Numbered from the stretch's first letter, positions 31,773-42,082 are shown. The stretch is 64,000 nt of DNA from Paenibacillus albidus (GCF_014644435.1 NZ_BMKR01000038.1:1-64000), one strand, 5' to 3'. Notes: generated by a model not told the origin, from the letters alone. Numbers and translations are program-made.

Positions 31773-32243
31773 CTACCAACGGTAGTGAGCAAACGCTTTG
31801 TTTGCTTCAGCCATTTTGTGTGTATCTTCACGTTTCTTGACGGAAGCGCCTGTGTTGTTGGAAGCATCGATAATCTCAGCCGCCAAACGCTCTTCCATAG
31901 TCTTCTCGCCGCGGTTGCGGGAGTAGTTTACAAGCCAACGTAATCCCAAAGCAGTACGTCTTTCCGGTTTAACCTCGATAGGCACTTGGTAGTTGGCACC
32001 GCCGACACGACGAGCTTTAACTTCCAATACCGGCATGATGTTCTTGATGGCAGCTTCGAAAACTTCCATCGGTTCTTTACCTGTACGTTCTTCAATCAAC
32101 TTGAACGAATTGTACAGAATGCTTTGAGCGACACCTCTTTTACCACCCAGCATAATACGGTTAATCAAACGAGTAACCAACTTGCTATTATACAACGGAT
32201 CTGGCAATACGTCTCTCTTAGTAACTGGACCTTTGCGTGGCAT
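31773..32243 (-). CDS. rpsG: 30S ribosomal protein S7
   Basis: A 156-residue S7 starting MPRKGPVTKRDVLPDPLYNS with RRVGGANYQVPIEVKPERRT and GEKTMEERLAAEIIDASNNT. It is the primary 3'-domain 16S rRNA binder and lies at the E site. 41 bases after rpsL. Confidence 0.98.
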   Translation of the reverse strand: MPRKGPVTKRDVLPDPLYNSKLVTRLINRIMLGGKRGVAQSILYNSFKLIEERTGKEPMEVFEAAIKNIMPVLEVKARRVGGANYQVPIEVKPERRTALGLRWLVNYSRNRGEKTMEERLAAEIIDASNNTGASVKKREDTHKMAEANKAFAHYRW

Positions 32244-32284
32244 GGATATCCCCCTTTCTTATTGTTTATTATTCAGAAGCTTTC

Positions 32285-32704
32285 TTATTTCTTAACTTTC
32301 GGACGTTTCGCACCATACTTGGAACGAGCTTGCATCCGGTTAGCTACACCTGCAGTATCGAGTGCGCCGCGAACGATGTGATAACGAACCCCTGCAAGGT
32401 CCTTAACTTTTCCTCCGCGCAGCAATACAACGCTGTGCTCTTGAAGATTATGTCCGATCCCCGGGATATAAGCAGTTACCTCGAGACGGTTCGTCAAACG
32501 AACACGGGCATACTTACGAAGTGCTGAGTTTGGTTTACGTGGTGTCATGGTACCTACACGAGTGCACACACCGCGTTTTTGCGGAGCGCTCAAATTTGTA
32601 GTCTCACGCTTCAGGGCGTTGAACCCTTTTTGCAGAGCGGGAGATTTTGATTTTTCGATTTTGGCTTGACGACCTTTACGAACCAATTGATTGATTGTTG
32701 GCAT
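32285..32704 (-). CDS. rpsL: 30S ribosomal protein S12
   Basis: A 139-residue S12 starting MPTINQLVRKGRQAKIEKSK. The decoding-centre loop reads TPRKPNSALRKYARVRLTN, keeping the Lys that mutates in streptomycin resistance, so it looks wild type. The PGIGHNLQEHSVVLLRGGKV loop is intact. The start at 32704 was set from the family N-terminus and an AAGGGGGTGG site. Confidence 0.98.
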   Translation of the reverse strand: MPTINQLVRKGRQAKIEKSKSPALQKGFNALKRETTNLSAPQKRGVCTRVGTMTPRKPNSALRKYARVRLTNRLEVTAYIPGIGHNLQEHSVVLLRGGKVKDLAGVRYHIVRGALDTAGVANRMQARSKYGAKRPKVKK

Positions 32705-32842
32705 GTTGTTGCCACCCCCTTCCTGAAATAATGATCGATTTACGAACAAACTTTAAGTCCACAGACCCAGGTGGTTCATAAAAAGACAAATGAAAAGTCC
32801 TTGCTCCGAAGTGTGTACCCCCGGTACAAAAACATTCTCTAG

Positions 32843-33094
32843 CTATTGTTTTAAGACGGCTGCCATCGCAGCGCCAACTTCAATTCCGCAGGCTTTGCCT
32901 AAATTCAGCATGGTGTCCACATAAGTGATCTTCACACCTTGTTTATTGCAAAGCATAACAATCTTGGAAGTAAGCCTTTGATCTCCGTCCTCTGCCACAT
33001 AGACTTCTGCAGCTTGGCCCAATTCCACCGCCTTGACGGTTTGCTTGGTACCGATCTTGACCTGAGCATCCTGTAGTCCTCTATCATTAGTCAA
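32843..33094 (-). CDS. rplGB: L7Ae-family ribosomal protein (RplGB/YbxF type)
   Basis: An 83-residue L7Ae-fold protein, the family that binds kink-turn RNA. Visible segments are GTKQTVKAVELGQAAEVYVA and KIVMLCNKQGVKITYVD. The start is a TTG at 33094 with GGAGG eight bases upstream; the upstream frame lacks support. It lies between rpoC and rpsL, as ybxF does in B. subtilis, and is first after the promoter at 33148-33176. Confidence 0.92.
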   Translation of the reverse strand: MTNDRGLQDAQVKIGTKQTVKAVELGQAAEVYVAEDGDQRLTSKIVMLCNKQGVKITYVDTMLNLGKACGIEVGAAMAAVLKQ

Positions 33095-33147
33095 TATTAT
33101 TACCTCCAATGAATTAAGGATAACATGGCTACTCACGCACCTTAGAC

Positions 33148-33176
33148 ATTTTAGCATTATCAACAGGCGATGTCAA
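33148..33176 (-). promoter_or_regulatory. Sigma-A promoter of rplGB-rpsL-rpsG-fusA-tuf
   Basis: On the minus strand -35 TTGACA (33171-33176), a 17-base spacer and -10 TAAAAT (33148-33153). It is near consensus and gives the str group its own start after rpoC. Confidence 0.85.
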
Positions 33177-33269
33177 GAACATCAGCAATGAAAATTATAT
33201 AGGTCACAGCAGGCAACCGCGCCCCCCTTCAAAGGGTGTGACGCGATTGTACACTGGCAGTGATTTATA

Positions 33270-36200
33270 TTACTCGGCAGGAACAGGCTCTAAAGACTCT
33301 TCCGTGCTTTCTTCATTAGGATCACTCAGCTTAACATTACGGTAGCGGTTCATACCTGTACCGGCAGGAATCAGCTTACCGATGATAACATTTTCTTTCA
33401 GACCGAGAAGTTTATCCACTTTTCCTTTGATCGCAGCATCGGTCAAGACACGTGTAGTCTCTTGGAAAGACGCAGCGGACAGGAAGGAATCCGTCTCGAG
33501 CGAGGCTTTGGTAATACCCAGCAGTACCGGTTTGGCAACTGCAGGCTCTTTGCCGGAAAGAATGGCTTCTTTGTTGGCTGCCTCATATTCATGAATGTCC
33601 GCAAAAGCGCCCGGCAGGAGAGTAGTGTCTCCAGCGTCGATAATCCGGATTTTGCGCAGCATTTGTTTGATCATAACTTCAATGTGCTTATCATTGATCT
33701 CAACGCCCTGGTTACGGTATACACGCTGCACTTCTTGCAGAATGTAGTTCTGTACCCCGCGGATCCCCTTGATACGCAGCATTTCTTTAGGGTCAATCGA
33801 ACCGTCGGTCAGCTCATCGCCGGCCTCGATCTCTTGCCCTTCACTTACACGCAGACGCGAACCGTAAGTAATCGAATAAGTCTTCGATTCCGCTTCACCT
33901 TGAACCTCGATTTCACGGCGGTCCTTCGTTTCACGGATTTCTTTGATTACGCCGTCGATTTCACTGATTGTAGCCTGACCTTTAGGGTTACGGGCTTCAA
34001 ACAGCTCCTGAATACGCGGCAAACCTTGGGTAATATCATCGCCCGCAACACCCCCGGTATGGAACGTACGCATGGTGAGCTGAGTTCCCGGTTCACCGAT
34101 GGATTGAGCGGCGATAATACCGACTGCTTCACCGATTTCCACGTGTTTGCCTGTTGCCAGGTTACGTCCGTAACATTTCTTGCAGACGCCGTGACGGGCA
34201 CGGCAGCTGAGGACGGAACGGATTTGCAGCTTGGTAACACCTGCATTGACAATTGCCTCCGCTTTATCGGAGTCAATGAGGTCATTGCGATGAACGATGA
34301 TGTCGCCAGTCTCAGGGTGACGGACAGTCTCGAAGCAGTAACGGCCTTCAATACGGTCGTACAGATCCTCAATAACCTCTTTGCCATCCTGAATACGGCT
34401 AACCATGAAGCCTTTATCCGTACCGCAATCCTCTTCACGAACGATAACGTCCTGAGCCACGTCAACGAGACGACGTGTCAAGTAACCGGAGTCCGCTGTA
34501 CGCAGCGCTGTATCGGCCAGACCTTTACGCGCTCCGTGGGTAGAGATAAAGTACTCGAGGACGGTAAGTCCTTCACGGAAGTTCGCCTTGATCGGCAATT
34601 CAAAAATCCGGCCCGATGGTGTAGCCATCAGTCCACGCATACCGCCCAGCTGGGTGATCTGCGATTTGTTACCCCGCGCTTTGGAGTCAACCATGAGCAT
34701 GATCGAGTTGAAACGATCCATCGATTTCAGGAGGACGTTCGTCAGATCATCCTTCGTCTTCGACCAGATCTCAATAACACGGTCATAACGCTCATCATTG
34801 GTGATGAGACCACGACGGTATTGGTTCGCAACCACATCAACCTTAGCCTCGGACTCTTTAAGAATCGTGACTTTTTCTTCCGGCACGATAACATCCGATA
34901 CGGCAACCGTAACACCGGAACGTGTGGAATAGGTGAAGCCGAGTTGTTTGATTTTATCCAGAATCACGGAGGTTCTGGTTGTATGATAGGTCTCGAAACA
35001 ACGGGCAATGATCAGACCCAGATATTCCTTACCTACAGCACTTGCTTCCGGAGCAGACTGGATCAGTTCGCGGATGTCGGCACCTTTTTCGTAGATAAAG
35101 TATTTCTCAGGCGTTCCGTGCAGCAAGTTGGTTTTGGTAGCTTCGTTGATGTACGGGAAACTGCTCGGATAGATTTCGTTGAAGATAATCTTGCCGACCG
35201 TCGTAATCATCATCGCTTCCTGTTGTGCTTCAGTGAAGCAGGTTTTGCCCAGTGCTTTGACCGGAATCGCCACACGTGCATGCAGACCCGCTGTTCCGCG
35301 CTGGTAAGCTGATACAGCTTCGTTCACGGTGCGCAGAATCATGCCCGTACCCTTCTCTTCCTTGTTGTCCATGGTCAGGTAGAATGTACCGAGGACCATA
35401 TCCTGGGAAGGGGTAACAACCGGCTTGCCATCCTTAGGGTTCAGAATGTTCCCGGATGCCAGCATAAGGATACGTGCTTCCGCTTGCGCTTCTGCAGACA
35501 GAGGTACGTGTACCGCCATTTGGTCACCGTCAAAGTCGGCATTATAAGCCGTACATACGAGCGGGTGAAGACGAATGGCGTGCCCTTCTACCAGAATCGG
35601 TTCAAAGGCTTGAATACCGAGACGGTGAAGCGTAGGGGCCCGGTTCAGAAGGACCGGATGCTCTCTGATTACCTCTTCAAGCACATCCCATACCTCAGGA
35701 CTAACACGCTCTACTTTGCGCTTGGCGCTCTTTATGTTGTGGGCAAGGCCCTTGTTAACTAATTCTTTCATAACAAAAGGCTTGAACAGTTCCAGAGCCA
35801 TTTTCTTAGGCAGGCCGCACTGGTACATCTTCAGGTACGGACCTACAACGATAACGGAACGACCGGAATAGTCAACCCGTTTACCGAGCAAGTTCTGACG
35901 GAAACGTCCTTGTTTACCTTTCAGCATATGGCTGAGAGATTTGAGCGGACGGTTACCCGGACCGGTTACCGGACGGCCACGGCGGCCGTTGTCGATAAGG
36001 GCATCGACGGCTTCCTGAAGCATCCGTTTCTCGTTCTGTACAATAATGTCGGGAGCGCCCAGATCAAGCAGTCTTTTGAGACGGTTGTTCCGGTTGATTA
36101 CCCGGCGGTACAGATCATTCAAGTCGGACGTGGCAAAACGGCCACCATCCAACTGAACCATTGGGCGAAGCTCCGGAGGAATGACCGGAAGCACATCCAT

Positions 36201-36881
36201 GATCATCCAATCAGGTTTGTTGCCGGAGTTGCGGAATGCTTCAATGACTTCCAGACGTTTGATAGCCCGGTTACGGCGCTGGCCTTGGGCCGTGCGCAGT
36301 TCTTCTTTGAGGAATTCCAGTTCTTTTTCAATATCAATATCCTGAAGAAGCTTCTTCACTGCTTCAGCACCCATACCCGCCTGGAATCCGTAGCCATATT
36401 TTTCACGGTAGCTGCGGTATTCTTTTTCGGAGAGCAGTTGTTTCTTCTCCAGCGGTGTTTCGCCCGGATCTGTTACAACATAGGATGCAAAGTAGATGAT
36501 CTCTTCCAGGGATCTTGGAGACATATCCAGAGCCAGACCCATACGGCTTGGAATCCCTTTGAAATACCAGATATGTGATACCGGAGCTGCCAGCTCAATG
36601 TGGCCCATACGTTCACGGCGAACCTTGGCACGGGTAACTTCCACACCGCAGCGGTCGCAGACTACGCCCTTATAACGGACACGTTTGTATTTACCGCAAT
36701 GACATTCCCAGTCTTTTTGAGGTCCAAAGATGCGCTCACAAAAAAGACCCTCTTTTTCCGGTTTCAGTGTGCGATAGTTAATGGTTTCCGGTTTTTTAAC
36801 TTCTCCGCGGGACCAAGAACGAATTTTTTCCGGAGATGCGAGCCCGATTTTCATAAATTCAAAATTGTTAACGTCCAACAA
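33270..36881 (-). CDS. rpoC: RNA polymerase beta' subunit
   Basis: A 1203-residue beta' subunit. The N-terminal zinc ribbon is CHCGKYKRVRYKGVVCDRCG, the active-site Mg loop is NADFDGDQMAVHVP (about residue 450), and the second zinc site is CRARHGVCKKCYGR. The trigger-loop region IGEPGTQLTMRTFHTGGVAG is intact. The start is a TTG at 36881 with AGGAGG eight bases upstream. It follows rpoB by 109 bases. Confidence 0.99.
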   Translation of the reverse strand: MLDVNNFEFMKIGLASPEKIRSWSRGEVKKPETINYRTLKPEKEGLFCERIFGPQKDWECHCGKYKRVRYKGVVCDRCGVEVTRAKVRRERMGHIELAAPVSHIWYFKGIPSRMGLALDMSPRSLEEIIYFASYVVTDPGETPLEKKQLLSEKEYRSYREKYGYGFQAGMGAEAVKKLLQDIDIEKELEFLKEELRTAQGQRRNRAIKRLEVIEAFRNSGNKPDWMIMDVLPVIPPELRPMVQLDGGRFATSDLNDLYRRVINRNNRLKRLLDLGAPDIIVQNEKRMLQEAVDALIDNGRRGRPVTGPGNRPLKSLSHMLKGKQGRFRQNLLGKRVDYSGRSVIVVGPYLKMYQCGLPKKMALELFKPFVMKELVNKGLAHNIKSAKRKVERVSPEVWDVLEEVIREHPVLLNRAPTLHRLGIQAFEPILVEGHAIRLHPLVCTAYNADFDGDQMAVHVPLSAEAQAEARILMLASGNILNPKDGKPVVTPSQDMVLGTFYLTMDNKEEKGTGMILRTVNEAVSAYQRGTAGLHARVAIPVKALGKTCFTEAQQEAMMITTVGKIIFNEIYPSSFPYINEATKTNLLHGTPEKYFIYEKGADIRELIQSAPEASAVGKEYLGLIIARCFETYHTTRTSVILDKIKQLGFTYSTRSGVTVAVSDVIVPEEKVTILKESEAKVDVVANQYRRGLITNDERYDRVIEIWSKTKDDLTNVLLKSMDRFNSIMLMVDSKARGNKSQITQLGGMRGLMATPSGRIFELPIKANFREGLTVLEYFISTHGARKGLADTALRTADSGYLTRRLVDVAQDVIVREEDCGTDKGFMVSRIQDGKEVIEDLYDRIEGRYCFETVRHPETGDIIVHRNDLIDSDKAEAIVNAGVTKLQIRSVLSCRARHGVCKKCYGRNLATGKHVEIGEAVGIIAAQSIGEPGTQLTMRTFHTGGVAGDDITQGLPRIQELFEARNPKGQATISEIDGVIKEIRETKDRREIEVQGEAESKTYSITYGSRLRVSEGQEIEAGDELTDGSIDPKEMLRIKGIRGVQNYILQEVQRVYRNQGVEINDKHIEVMIKQMLRKIRIIDAGDTTLLPGAFADIHEYEAANKEAILSGKEPAVAKPVLLGITKASLETDSFLSAASFQETTRVLTDAAIKGKVDKLLGLKENVIIGKLIPAGTGMNRYRNVKLSDPNEESTEESLEPVPAE

Positions 36882-36990
36882 GGAGCAACCCTCCTTAACC
36901 TAATCCTGATTTAGTACCGCATAGCCCTCCCTTGATGGTTGCATCAAAAGAGGGCACGGTCCTTTTTGTAATGAAATTGATACTGGCTAA

Positions 36991-39900
36991 TTACTCTACT
37001 CCGACTTCCGAGCCTTCCAGATTGAGGCTGAGCTTGTCGCCTGACGTCTCGTCCTCATCATCCAATTCTTTCATCTCAATCTCCTGCTCGTCACCGCTGA
37101 GGATCTTAACATCCATCCCGAGAGACTGCAGCTCCTTGATCAATACCTTGAATGATTCAGGAACACCCGGTTCCGGCACATTCTCGCCTTTGACAATGGA
37201 TTCGTACGTTTTGACACGACCAACCACGTCATCGGATTTCACGGTCAAAATCTCTTGCAAGGTATAGGCAGCACCATAAGCTTCCAGCGCCCACACTTCC
37301 ATTTCCCCGAAACGCTGTCCACCAAACTGAGCTTTACCACCCAGCGGCTGCTGTGTAACGAGTGAGTAAGGACCTGTAGAACGGGCATGAATTTTATCAT
37401 CAACCATGTGCGCCAGTTTGATCATGTGCATGACACCGACCGTAACTTCGCGTTCAAAGCGTTCGCCTGTCCGTCCGTCATACAGTATAGTTTTACCATT
37501 GCGCTGCATACCAGACTCTTCCATCGTATCGAAGACGTCATTCTCACGCGCTCCGTCAAATACCGGTGTGGCAATGTGAATCCCCAGACGCAGGGCAGCC
37601 ATACCGATATGAACCTCCAGCACCTGTCCGATATTCATCCGTGAAGGTACGCCCAGCGGGTTCAGTACAACCTGCACCGGTGTGCCGTCTGGCAAGAATG
37701 GCATATCTTCTTCTGGCAGAATACGGGCAACGACACCTTTGTTACCGTGACGTCCGGCCATTTTGTCGCCTTCAGAAATTTTACGCTTCTGAGCGATATA
37801 GACACGAACCAGTTGATTTACGCCTGGAGGCAGCTCATCGCCGTTCTCGCGGGTAAACACTTTGACGTCCACGATAATACCATCACTACCATGTGGTACG
37901 CGCAAGCTGGTATCACGAACTTCACGGGCCTTCTCTCCAAAGATCGCGTGCAACAGGCGTTCTTCTGCTGTCAGCTCTGTTACTCCCTTAGGTGTAACCT
38001 TACCAACGAGAATGTCGCCGGCACTGATCTCGGCACCGATGCGGATGATGCCGCGCTCATCAAGATTGCGAAGCGCTTCTTCTCCAACGTTTGGAATATC
38101 ACGTGTGATTTCCTCAGGTCCCAGCTTCGTATCACGGGCTTCCGATTCGTATTCCTCAATGTGAATCGAGGTATACACATCTTCTTTCACCAGCTTTTCA
38201 CTCAGCAGGATCGCATCCTCGTAGTTATAACCTTCCCATGTCATGAACGCAACAACTACGTTGCGGCCAAGAGCGAGTTCGCCCATTTCCGTGGAAGGTC
38301 CATCTGCGAGAATGTCACCTTTCTTAACAACGTCCCCACGTTTAGCCAGCGGACGCTGGTTAATGCAAGTCCCTTGGTTCGAACGCATAAATTTGTGTAA
38401 TTTATATTTAACGATATCGCCTTTGACTTCCTTGCCTTCAACGACTTCGACACGACGCAGCCAAATTTCATTAGCTGAAGAACGTTCGATAATCCCGTCA
38501 TACTTGGAAACAATACATACGCCGGAATCCTTGGCGGATTTATGTTCCATCCCAGTTCCTACAAGCGGAGCTTTCGGAATAAGAAGCGGAACGGCCTGAC
38601 GTTGCATGTTCGATCCCATCAGTGCGCGGTTGGAGTCATCGTTCTCAAGGAACGGAATGAGCGCCGTAGCGACGGATACGACCTGCTTAGGTGATACGTC
38701 CATGTAGTCGACTCGATTACTAGGCATCGTCGTAATGTTATCGGAGTCCTTGTTGTAACGAACGATAACCATATCTTCCTTGAAGGAACCCTCTTCGTCG
38801 ATCAGCACATTCGCCTGGGCAACTACATAGTTATCCTCTTCATCGGCGGTCAGATAATCGATCTGTTCAGTTACCCTGCCTGTCTTCGGATCCACCCAAC
38901 GGTACGGAGCTTCAATAAAGCCGTATTCATTGATGCGGGCAAAGGTGGACAAGGAGTTGATCAACCCGATGTTCGGACCTTCCGGTGTTTCGATTGGACA
39001 CATCCGGCCATAGTGACTGTGATGGACGTCGCGCACTTCAAAGCCCGCGCGTTCACGGGTCAGACCGCCGGGTCCCAGTGCAGAAAGACGACGTTTGTGC
39101 GTCAGTTCCGCAAGCGGGTTCGTTTGGTCCATAAACTGCGACAGCTGTGAACTACCAAAGAACTCTTTAATTGATGCAATAACAGGGCGAATGTTGATCA
39201 GGGCCTGAGGCGTAATCGCATTGGCATCCTGGATGGACATTCTCTCACGCACAACACGCTCCATACGGGACAACCCGATGCGGAACTGGTTCTGCAGAAG
39301 TTCGCCTACAGAACGCAGACGGCGGTTACCCAAGTGGTCGATATCATCCGTATTGCCGATACCGTGCAGCAAATTAATAAAGTAGCTGATTGAGGATATA
39401 ATATCAGCCTGAGTAATATGCTTGACCGACTTGTCGATGTTGCCGTTGGCGATCAGCTTGATAACCCGGCCTTCTTCAATTGGCGAGAATACGTCAATCG
39501 TTTGCAGCGGAATATCTTCGCTGTCCATTACCCCACCGCTTACACGGTAGTTCTTATGGGCAACATTCTTTTCAAAATAAGGAATCAGCTCATCCAAAAG
39601 ACGGCGATCCACCATCTGGCCGGATTCAGCAAGAATTTCTCCCGTAGCTTCATCAACCAAAGGCTGAGCCAGACGCTGATTGAACAGACGGTTCTTGATG
39701 TGGAGCTTTTTATTGATTTTGTAGCGGCCTACATTGGCCAGGTCGTAACGTTTTGGATCAAAGAAACGCGCAACCAAGAGGCTCTTGGCATTGTCAAGTG
39801 TCGGTGGTTCGCCCGGACGCAGACGCTCGTAAATCTCGATAAGCGCTTTTTCGGTAGAGTCCGTGTTGTCTTTATCCAGCGTGTTGCGAATATATTCATC

Positions 39901-40536
39901 ATTGCCAAGCAGTTCCAGAATTTCGGCATCACTGCCGAAACCGAGAGCACGCAGAAGTACAGTAACCGGAATTTTACGAGTCCGGTCGATACGGACATAC
40001 ATGATGTCCTTAGCGTCGGTCTCAAGCTCCAGCCATGCTCCGCGATTCGGAATCACTGTGGCGGTGTAGGTTTTTTTGCCGTTCTTATCCACTTTTGTGC
40101 TGAAATAGACGCTTGGAGAGCGAACCAACTGGCTGACAATAACCCGTTCTGCACCATTGATAATAAAAGTGCCGGTCTCCGTCATCAGCGGGAAATCTCC
40201 CATGAACACTTCCTGCTCTTTGACCTCACCGGTCTCCTTATTAATGAGCCGCACCTTCACCCGCAGAGGAGCCGCATACGTCACGTCCCGCTCTTTAGCG
40301 TCGTCAACCGTATATTTCGGTTCACCCAGGCTGTAGTCAATGAACTCTAGTACCAAATTTCCTGTGAAATCCTGGATCGGCGAGATGTCCTGAAACATTT
40401 CCCGCAATCCTTCCTCCAAAAACCAATCATAAGATTTTTGTTGGATCTCGATCAGGTTCGGGACCTCGAGTACCTCGTTAATTCTCGCATAGCTTCGCCG
40501 AGTGCGTCGACCATACTGAACAAGATGTCCTGCCAA
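36991..40536 (-). CDS. rpoB: RNA polymerase beta subunit
   Basis: A 1181-residue beta subunit. The rifampicin region (FFGSSQLSQFMDQTNPLAEL, THKRRLSALGPGG) has wild-type residues at the common resistance positions. The C-terminal GGKAQFGGQRFGEMEVWALE region and acidic tail are present. The start is a TTG at 40536 with AGGGGTGAG upstream, as in B. subtilis. It is preceded by a leader of about 375 bases. Confidence 0.99.
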   Translation of the reverse strand: MAGHLVQYGRRTRRSYARINEVLEVPNLIEIQQKSYDWFLEEGLREMFQDISPIQDFTGNLVLEFIDYSLGEPKYTVDDAKERDVTYAAPLRVKVRLINKETGEVKEQEVFMGDFPLMTETGTFIINGAERVIVSQLVRSPSVYFSTKVDKNGKKTYTATVIPNRGAWLELETDAKDIMYVRIDRTRKIPVTVLLRALGFGSDAEILELLGNDEYIRNTLDKDNTDSTEKALIEIYERLRPGEPPTLDNAKSLLVARFFDPKRYDLANVGRYKINKKLHIKNRLFNQRLAQPLVDEATGEILAESGQMVDRRLLDELIPYFEKNVAHKNYRVSGGVMDSEDIPLQTIDVFSPIEEGRVIKLIANGNIDKSVKHITQADIISSISYFINLLHGIGNTDDIDHLGNRRLRSVGELLQNQFRIGLSRMERVVRERMSIQDANAITPQALINIRPVIASIKEFFGSSQLSQFMDQTNPLAELTHKRRLSALGPGGLTRERAGFEVRDVHHSHYGRMCPIETPEGPNIGLINSLSTFARINEYGFIEAPYRWVDPKTGRVTEQIDYLTADEEDNYVVAQANVLIDEEGSFKEDMVIVRYNKDSDNITTMPSNRVDYMDVSPKQVVSVATALIPFLENDDSNRALMGSNMQRQAVPLLIPKAPLVGTGMEHKSAKDSGVCIVSKYDGIIERSSANEIWLRRVEVVEGKEVKGDIVKYKLHKFMRSNQGTCINQRPLAKRGDVVKKGDILADGPSTEMGELALGRNVVVAFMTWEGYNYEDAILLSEKLVKEDVYTSIHIEEYESEARDTKLGPEEITRDIPNVGEEALRNLDERGIIRIGAEISAGDILVGKVTPKGVTELTAEERLLHAIFGEKAREVRDTSLRVPHGSDGIIVDVKVFTRENGDELPPGVNQLVRVYIAQKRKISEGDKMAGRHGNKGVVARILPEEDMPFLPDGTPVQVVLNPLGVPSRMNIGQVLEVHIGMAALRLGIHIATPVFDGARENDVFDTMEESGMQRNGKTILYDGRTGERFEREVTVGVMHMIKLAHMVDDKIHARSTGPYSLVTQQPLGGKAQFGGQRFGEMEVWALEAYGAAYTLQEILTVKSDDVVGRVKTYESIVKGENVPEPGVPESFKVLIKELQSLGMDVKILSGDEQEIEMKELDDEDETSGDKLSLNLEGSEVGVE

Positions 40537-40816
40537 CTTTACTCACCCCTCATGTCTACTCACTTAAAAATTTGATTGCGAACCCTTGTTTGGACCCGTA
40601 TAATGGAACCATACAGAAGGATTCGGCCCTAAATAAAAGAAAAGCCCTCATCGAAATCTTTCGAATAAAGAGCGCATTTATCCACGGCCAAAATACTCCT
40701 TATCCAGTAGATTTGCCCAAAACGTACATATTATACGTCAGCAAGCAACAGTTTATGCGCTATCCCCTTTTGTCCCGGCGACCTTCGCCGATAATCACAA
40801 CAGAGAACGGAATTCG

Positions 40817-40840
40817 CAAAAACATGCCGTACGGCATGCG
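40817..40840 (-). terminator. Attenuator-like palindrome in the rpoB leader
   Basis: The palindrome CATGCCGTACGGCATG (40823-40838) is followed on the minus strand by TTTTTG. It lies about 75-90 bases into the transcript that should start near 40912, upstream of rpoB, so it could act as an intrinsic attenuator. The rest of the leader (40537-40816) holds further small inverted repeats such as TCGAAA/TTTCGA, and no gene. Confidence 0.5.
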
Positions 40841-40918
40841 CTTGCCGGTCGACAATATATCACTTGACATTTCAGCAAACTAAAGACATGGAGCCTATCT
40901 TAATACTGACATTTTATA

Positions 40919-40947
40919 ATAATAACACTATGAATATCGCATGTCAA
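40919..40947 (-). promoter_or_regulatory. Sigma-A promoter of rpoB-rpoC
   Basis: On the minus strand -35 TTGACA (40942-40947), a 17-base spacer and -10 TATTAT (40919-40924). It lies just past the methyltransferase stop and starts a leader of about 375 bases. Confidence 0.85.
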
Positions 40948-40965
40948 TAGCCTATCGACTTTTAT

Positions 40966-41562
40966 TTATTTTTGTGCTCTGATAACCCGATAGCCTTTGT
41001 CTTTCCCCACTTCTTCCACTACCGGAAACAAACTTTCCAGCTTGGCTACCGCCGAGGGAGCACCCTGCTTCTTCTGAATTACAATCCACAGATTTCCGCC
41101 ATCATTCAAATGACTGTAAGCTTCCTCAAAAATCTGATGCACAACCGCTTTACCTGCACGAATCGGAGGATTGGTCAGAATCACATCGAACTTCTGTCCG
41201 GAGAGAGCGCCAAGCACATCACTTTCCATAACCGTTACATTCCGAATTCCATTATGCTGCGCATTTTCGCGAGCCAGCTCTACCGCCCGGCTGTTGATAT
41301 CGACCATAGTTACATGCCCCGCAGGAGCAAGATAAGCTGCACTGATCCCGATAGGCCCATAGCCACAGCCCACATCAAGTACGGATGAACCCTCGGGAAT
41401 ATCCATAGCTTCAATCAGCACACGGCTCCCGTAATCGATATCTCCTTTGGAAAAAACACCGGCATCGCTCGTAAAGCGAAAGCTTTTCCCCCGCAAAACC
41501 GTTTGAATGGTGCGTCTGTCATGGCGGACTTCCGGCTGCTGTGAGTAATAATGCTGAGACAT
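40966..41562 (-). CDS. RsmC-like class I methyltransferase (YbxB type)
   Basis: A 198-residue SAM-dependent methyltransferase. The SAM loop is VLDVGCGYGPIGI (about residues 61-73), the acidic residue after beta-2 is in VTMVDIN, and the amino-methylation motif is TNPPI, as in RsmC-type 16S rRNA guanine-N2 methyltransferases. It is half the size of E. coli RsmC. The N-terminus is rich in Gln/Tyr/His (MSQHYYSQQPEVRHD). It sits between rplL and rpoB as ybxB does in B. subtilis. The target base is not proven. Confidence 0.88.
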   Translation of the reverse strand: MSQHYYSQQPEVRHDRRTIQTVLRGKSFRFTSDAGVFSKGDIDYGSRVLIEAMDIPEGSSVLDVGCGYGPIGISAAYLAPAGHVTMVDINSRAVELARENAQHNGIRNVTVMESDVLGALSGQKFDVILTNPPIRAGKAVVHQIFEEAYSHLNDGGNLWIVIQKKQGAPSAVAKLESLFPVVEEVGKDKGYRVIRAQK

Positions 41563-41605
41563 CCCTATCCTCCCTTTCTTCTATGCTTTAACCCTAGTTT
41601 ATTAT

Positions 41606-41641
41606 AAAACAAACCCCTTGAACAAGTTCAAGGGGTTTGCC
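41606..41641 (-). terminator. Terminator after rplL
   Basis: On the minus strand AAACCCCTTGAA and TTCAAGGGGTTT form a perfect 12-pair stem around CTTG, followed by GTTTTATAA. It separates rplJL from the methyltransferase. Confidence 0.93.
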
Positions 41642-41654
41642 TGAATAGAAGGAA

Positions 41655-42017
41655 TTACTTCACTTCTACAGCTGCGCCTGCTTCTTCCAATTTTGCTTTA
41701 GTAGCTTCAGCGTCTTCTTTGCTTACTTTTTCTTTGATTGCTTTTGGTGCGTTGTCTACGAGGTCTTTAGCTTCTTTCAAGCCCAGGCCTGTGATTTCGC
41801 GAACGATTTTGATAACGTTGATTTTGGAAGCGCCAGCGCCTGTCAAAATTACGTCGAATTCGGATTGCTCTTCAGCAACTGCTGCTGCTGCGCCGCCGCC
41901 TACAGCTACTGGAGCTGCTGCAGTTACACCAAATTCTTCTTCGATTGCTTTAACCAGATCGTTCAGTTCCAATACGCTCATGCCTTTAATTGCTTCCAAG
42001 ATTGCTTCTTTACTCAT
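41655..42017 (-). CDS. rplL: 50S ribosomal protein L7/L12
   Basis: A 120-residue stalk protein: N-terminal dimerisation domain (MSKEAILEAIKGMSVLELND), an Ala/Gly-rich hinge (AAAPVAVGGGAAAAVAEEQ) and the C-terminal factor-binding domain with KINVIKIVREITGLGLKEAK. Normal length. Confidence 0.99.
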   Translation of the reverse strand: MSKEAILEAIKGMSVLELNDLVKAIEEEFGVTAAAPVAVGGGAAAAVAEEQSEFDVILTGAGASKINVIKIVREITGLGLKEAKDLVDNAPKAIKEKVSKEDAEATKAKLEEAGAAVEVK

Positions 42018-42082
42018 GATTGAACCTCCATTTTATATTAAAATTTGTTTGTGGTAACGATTATACAGCCAGAAGTACAAGC

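Noticed and set aside
33462..35312. 616-codon open frame on the plus strand opposite rpoC
   Set aside because: It is antisense to a well-conserved gene, has no ribosome-binding site and no family features. It is a shadow of codon bias.
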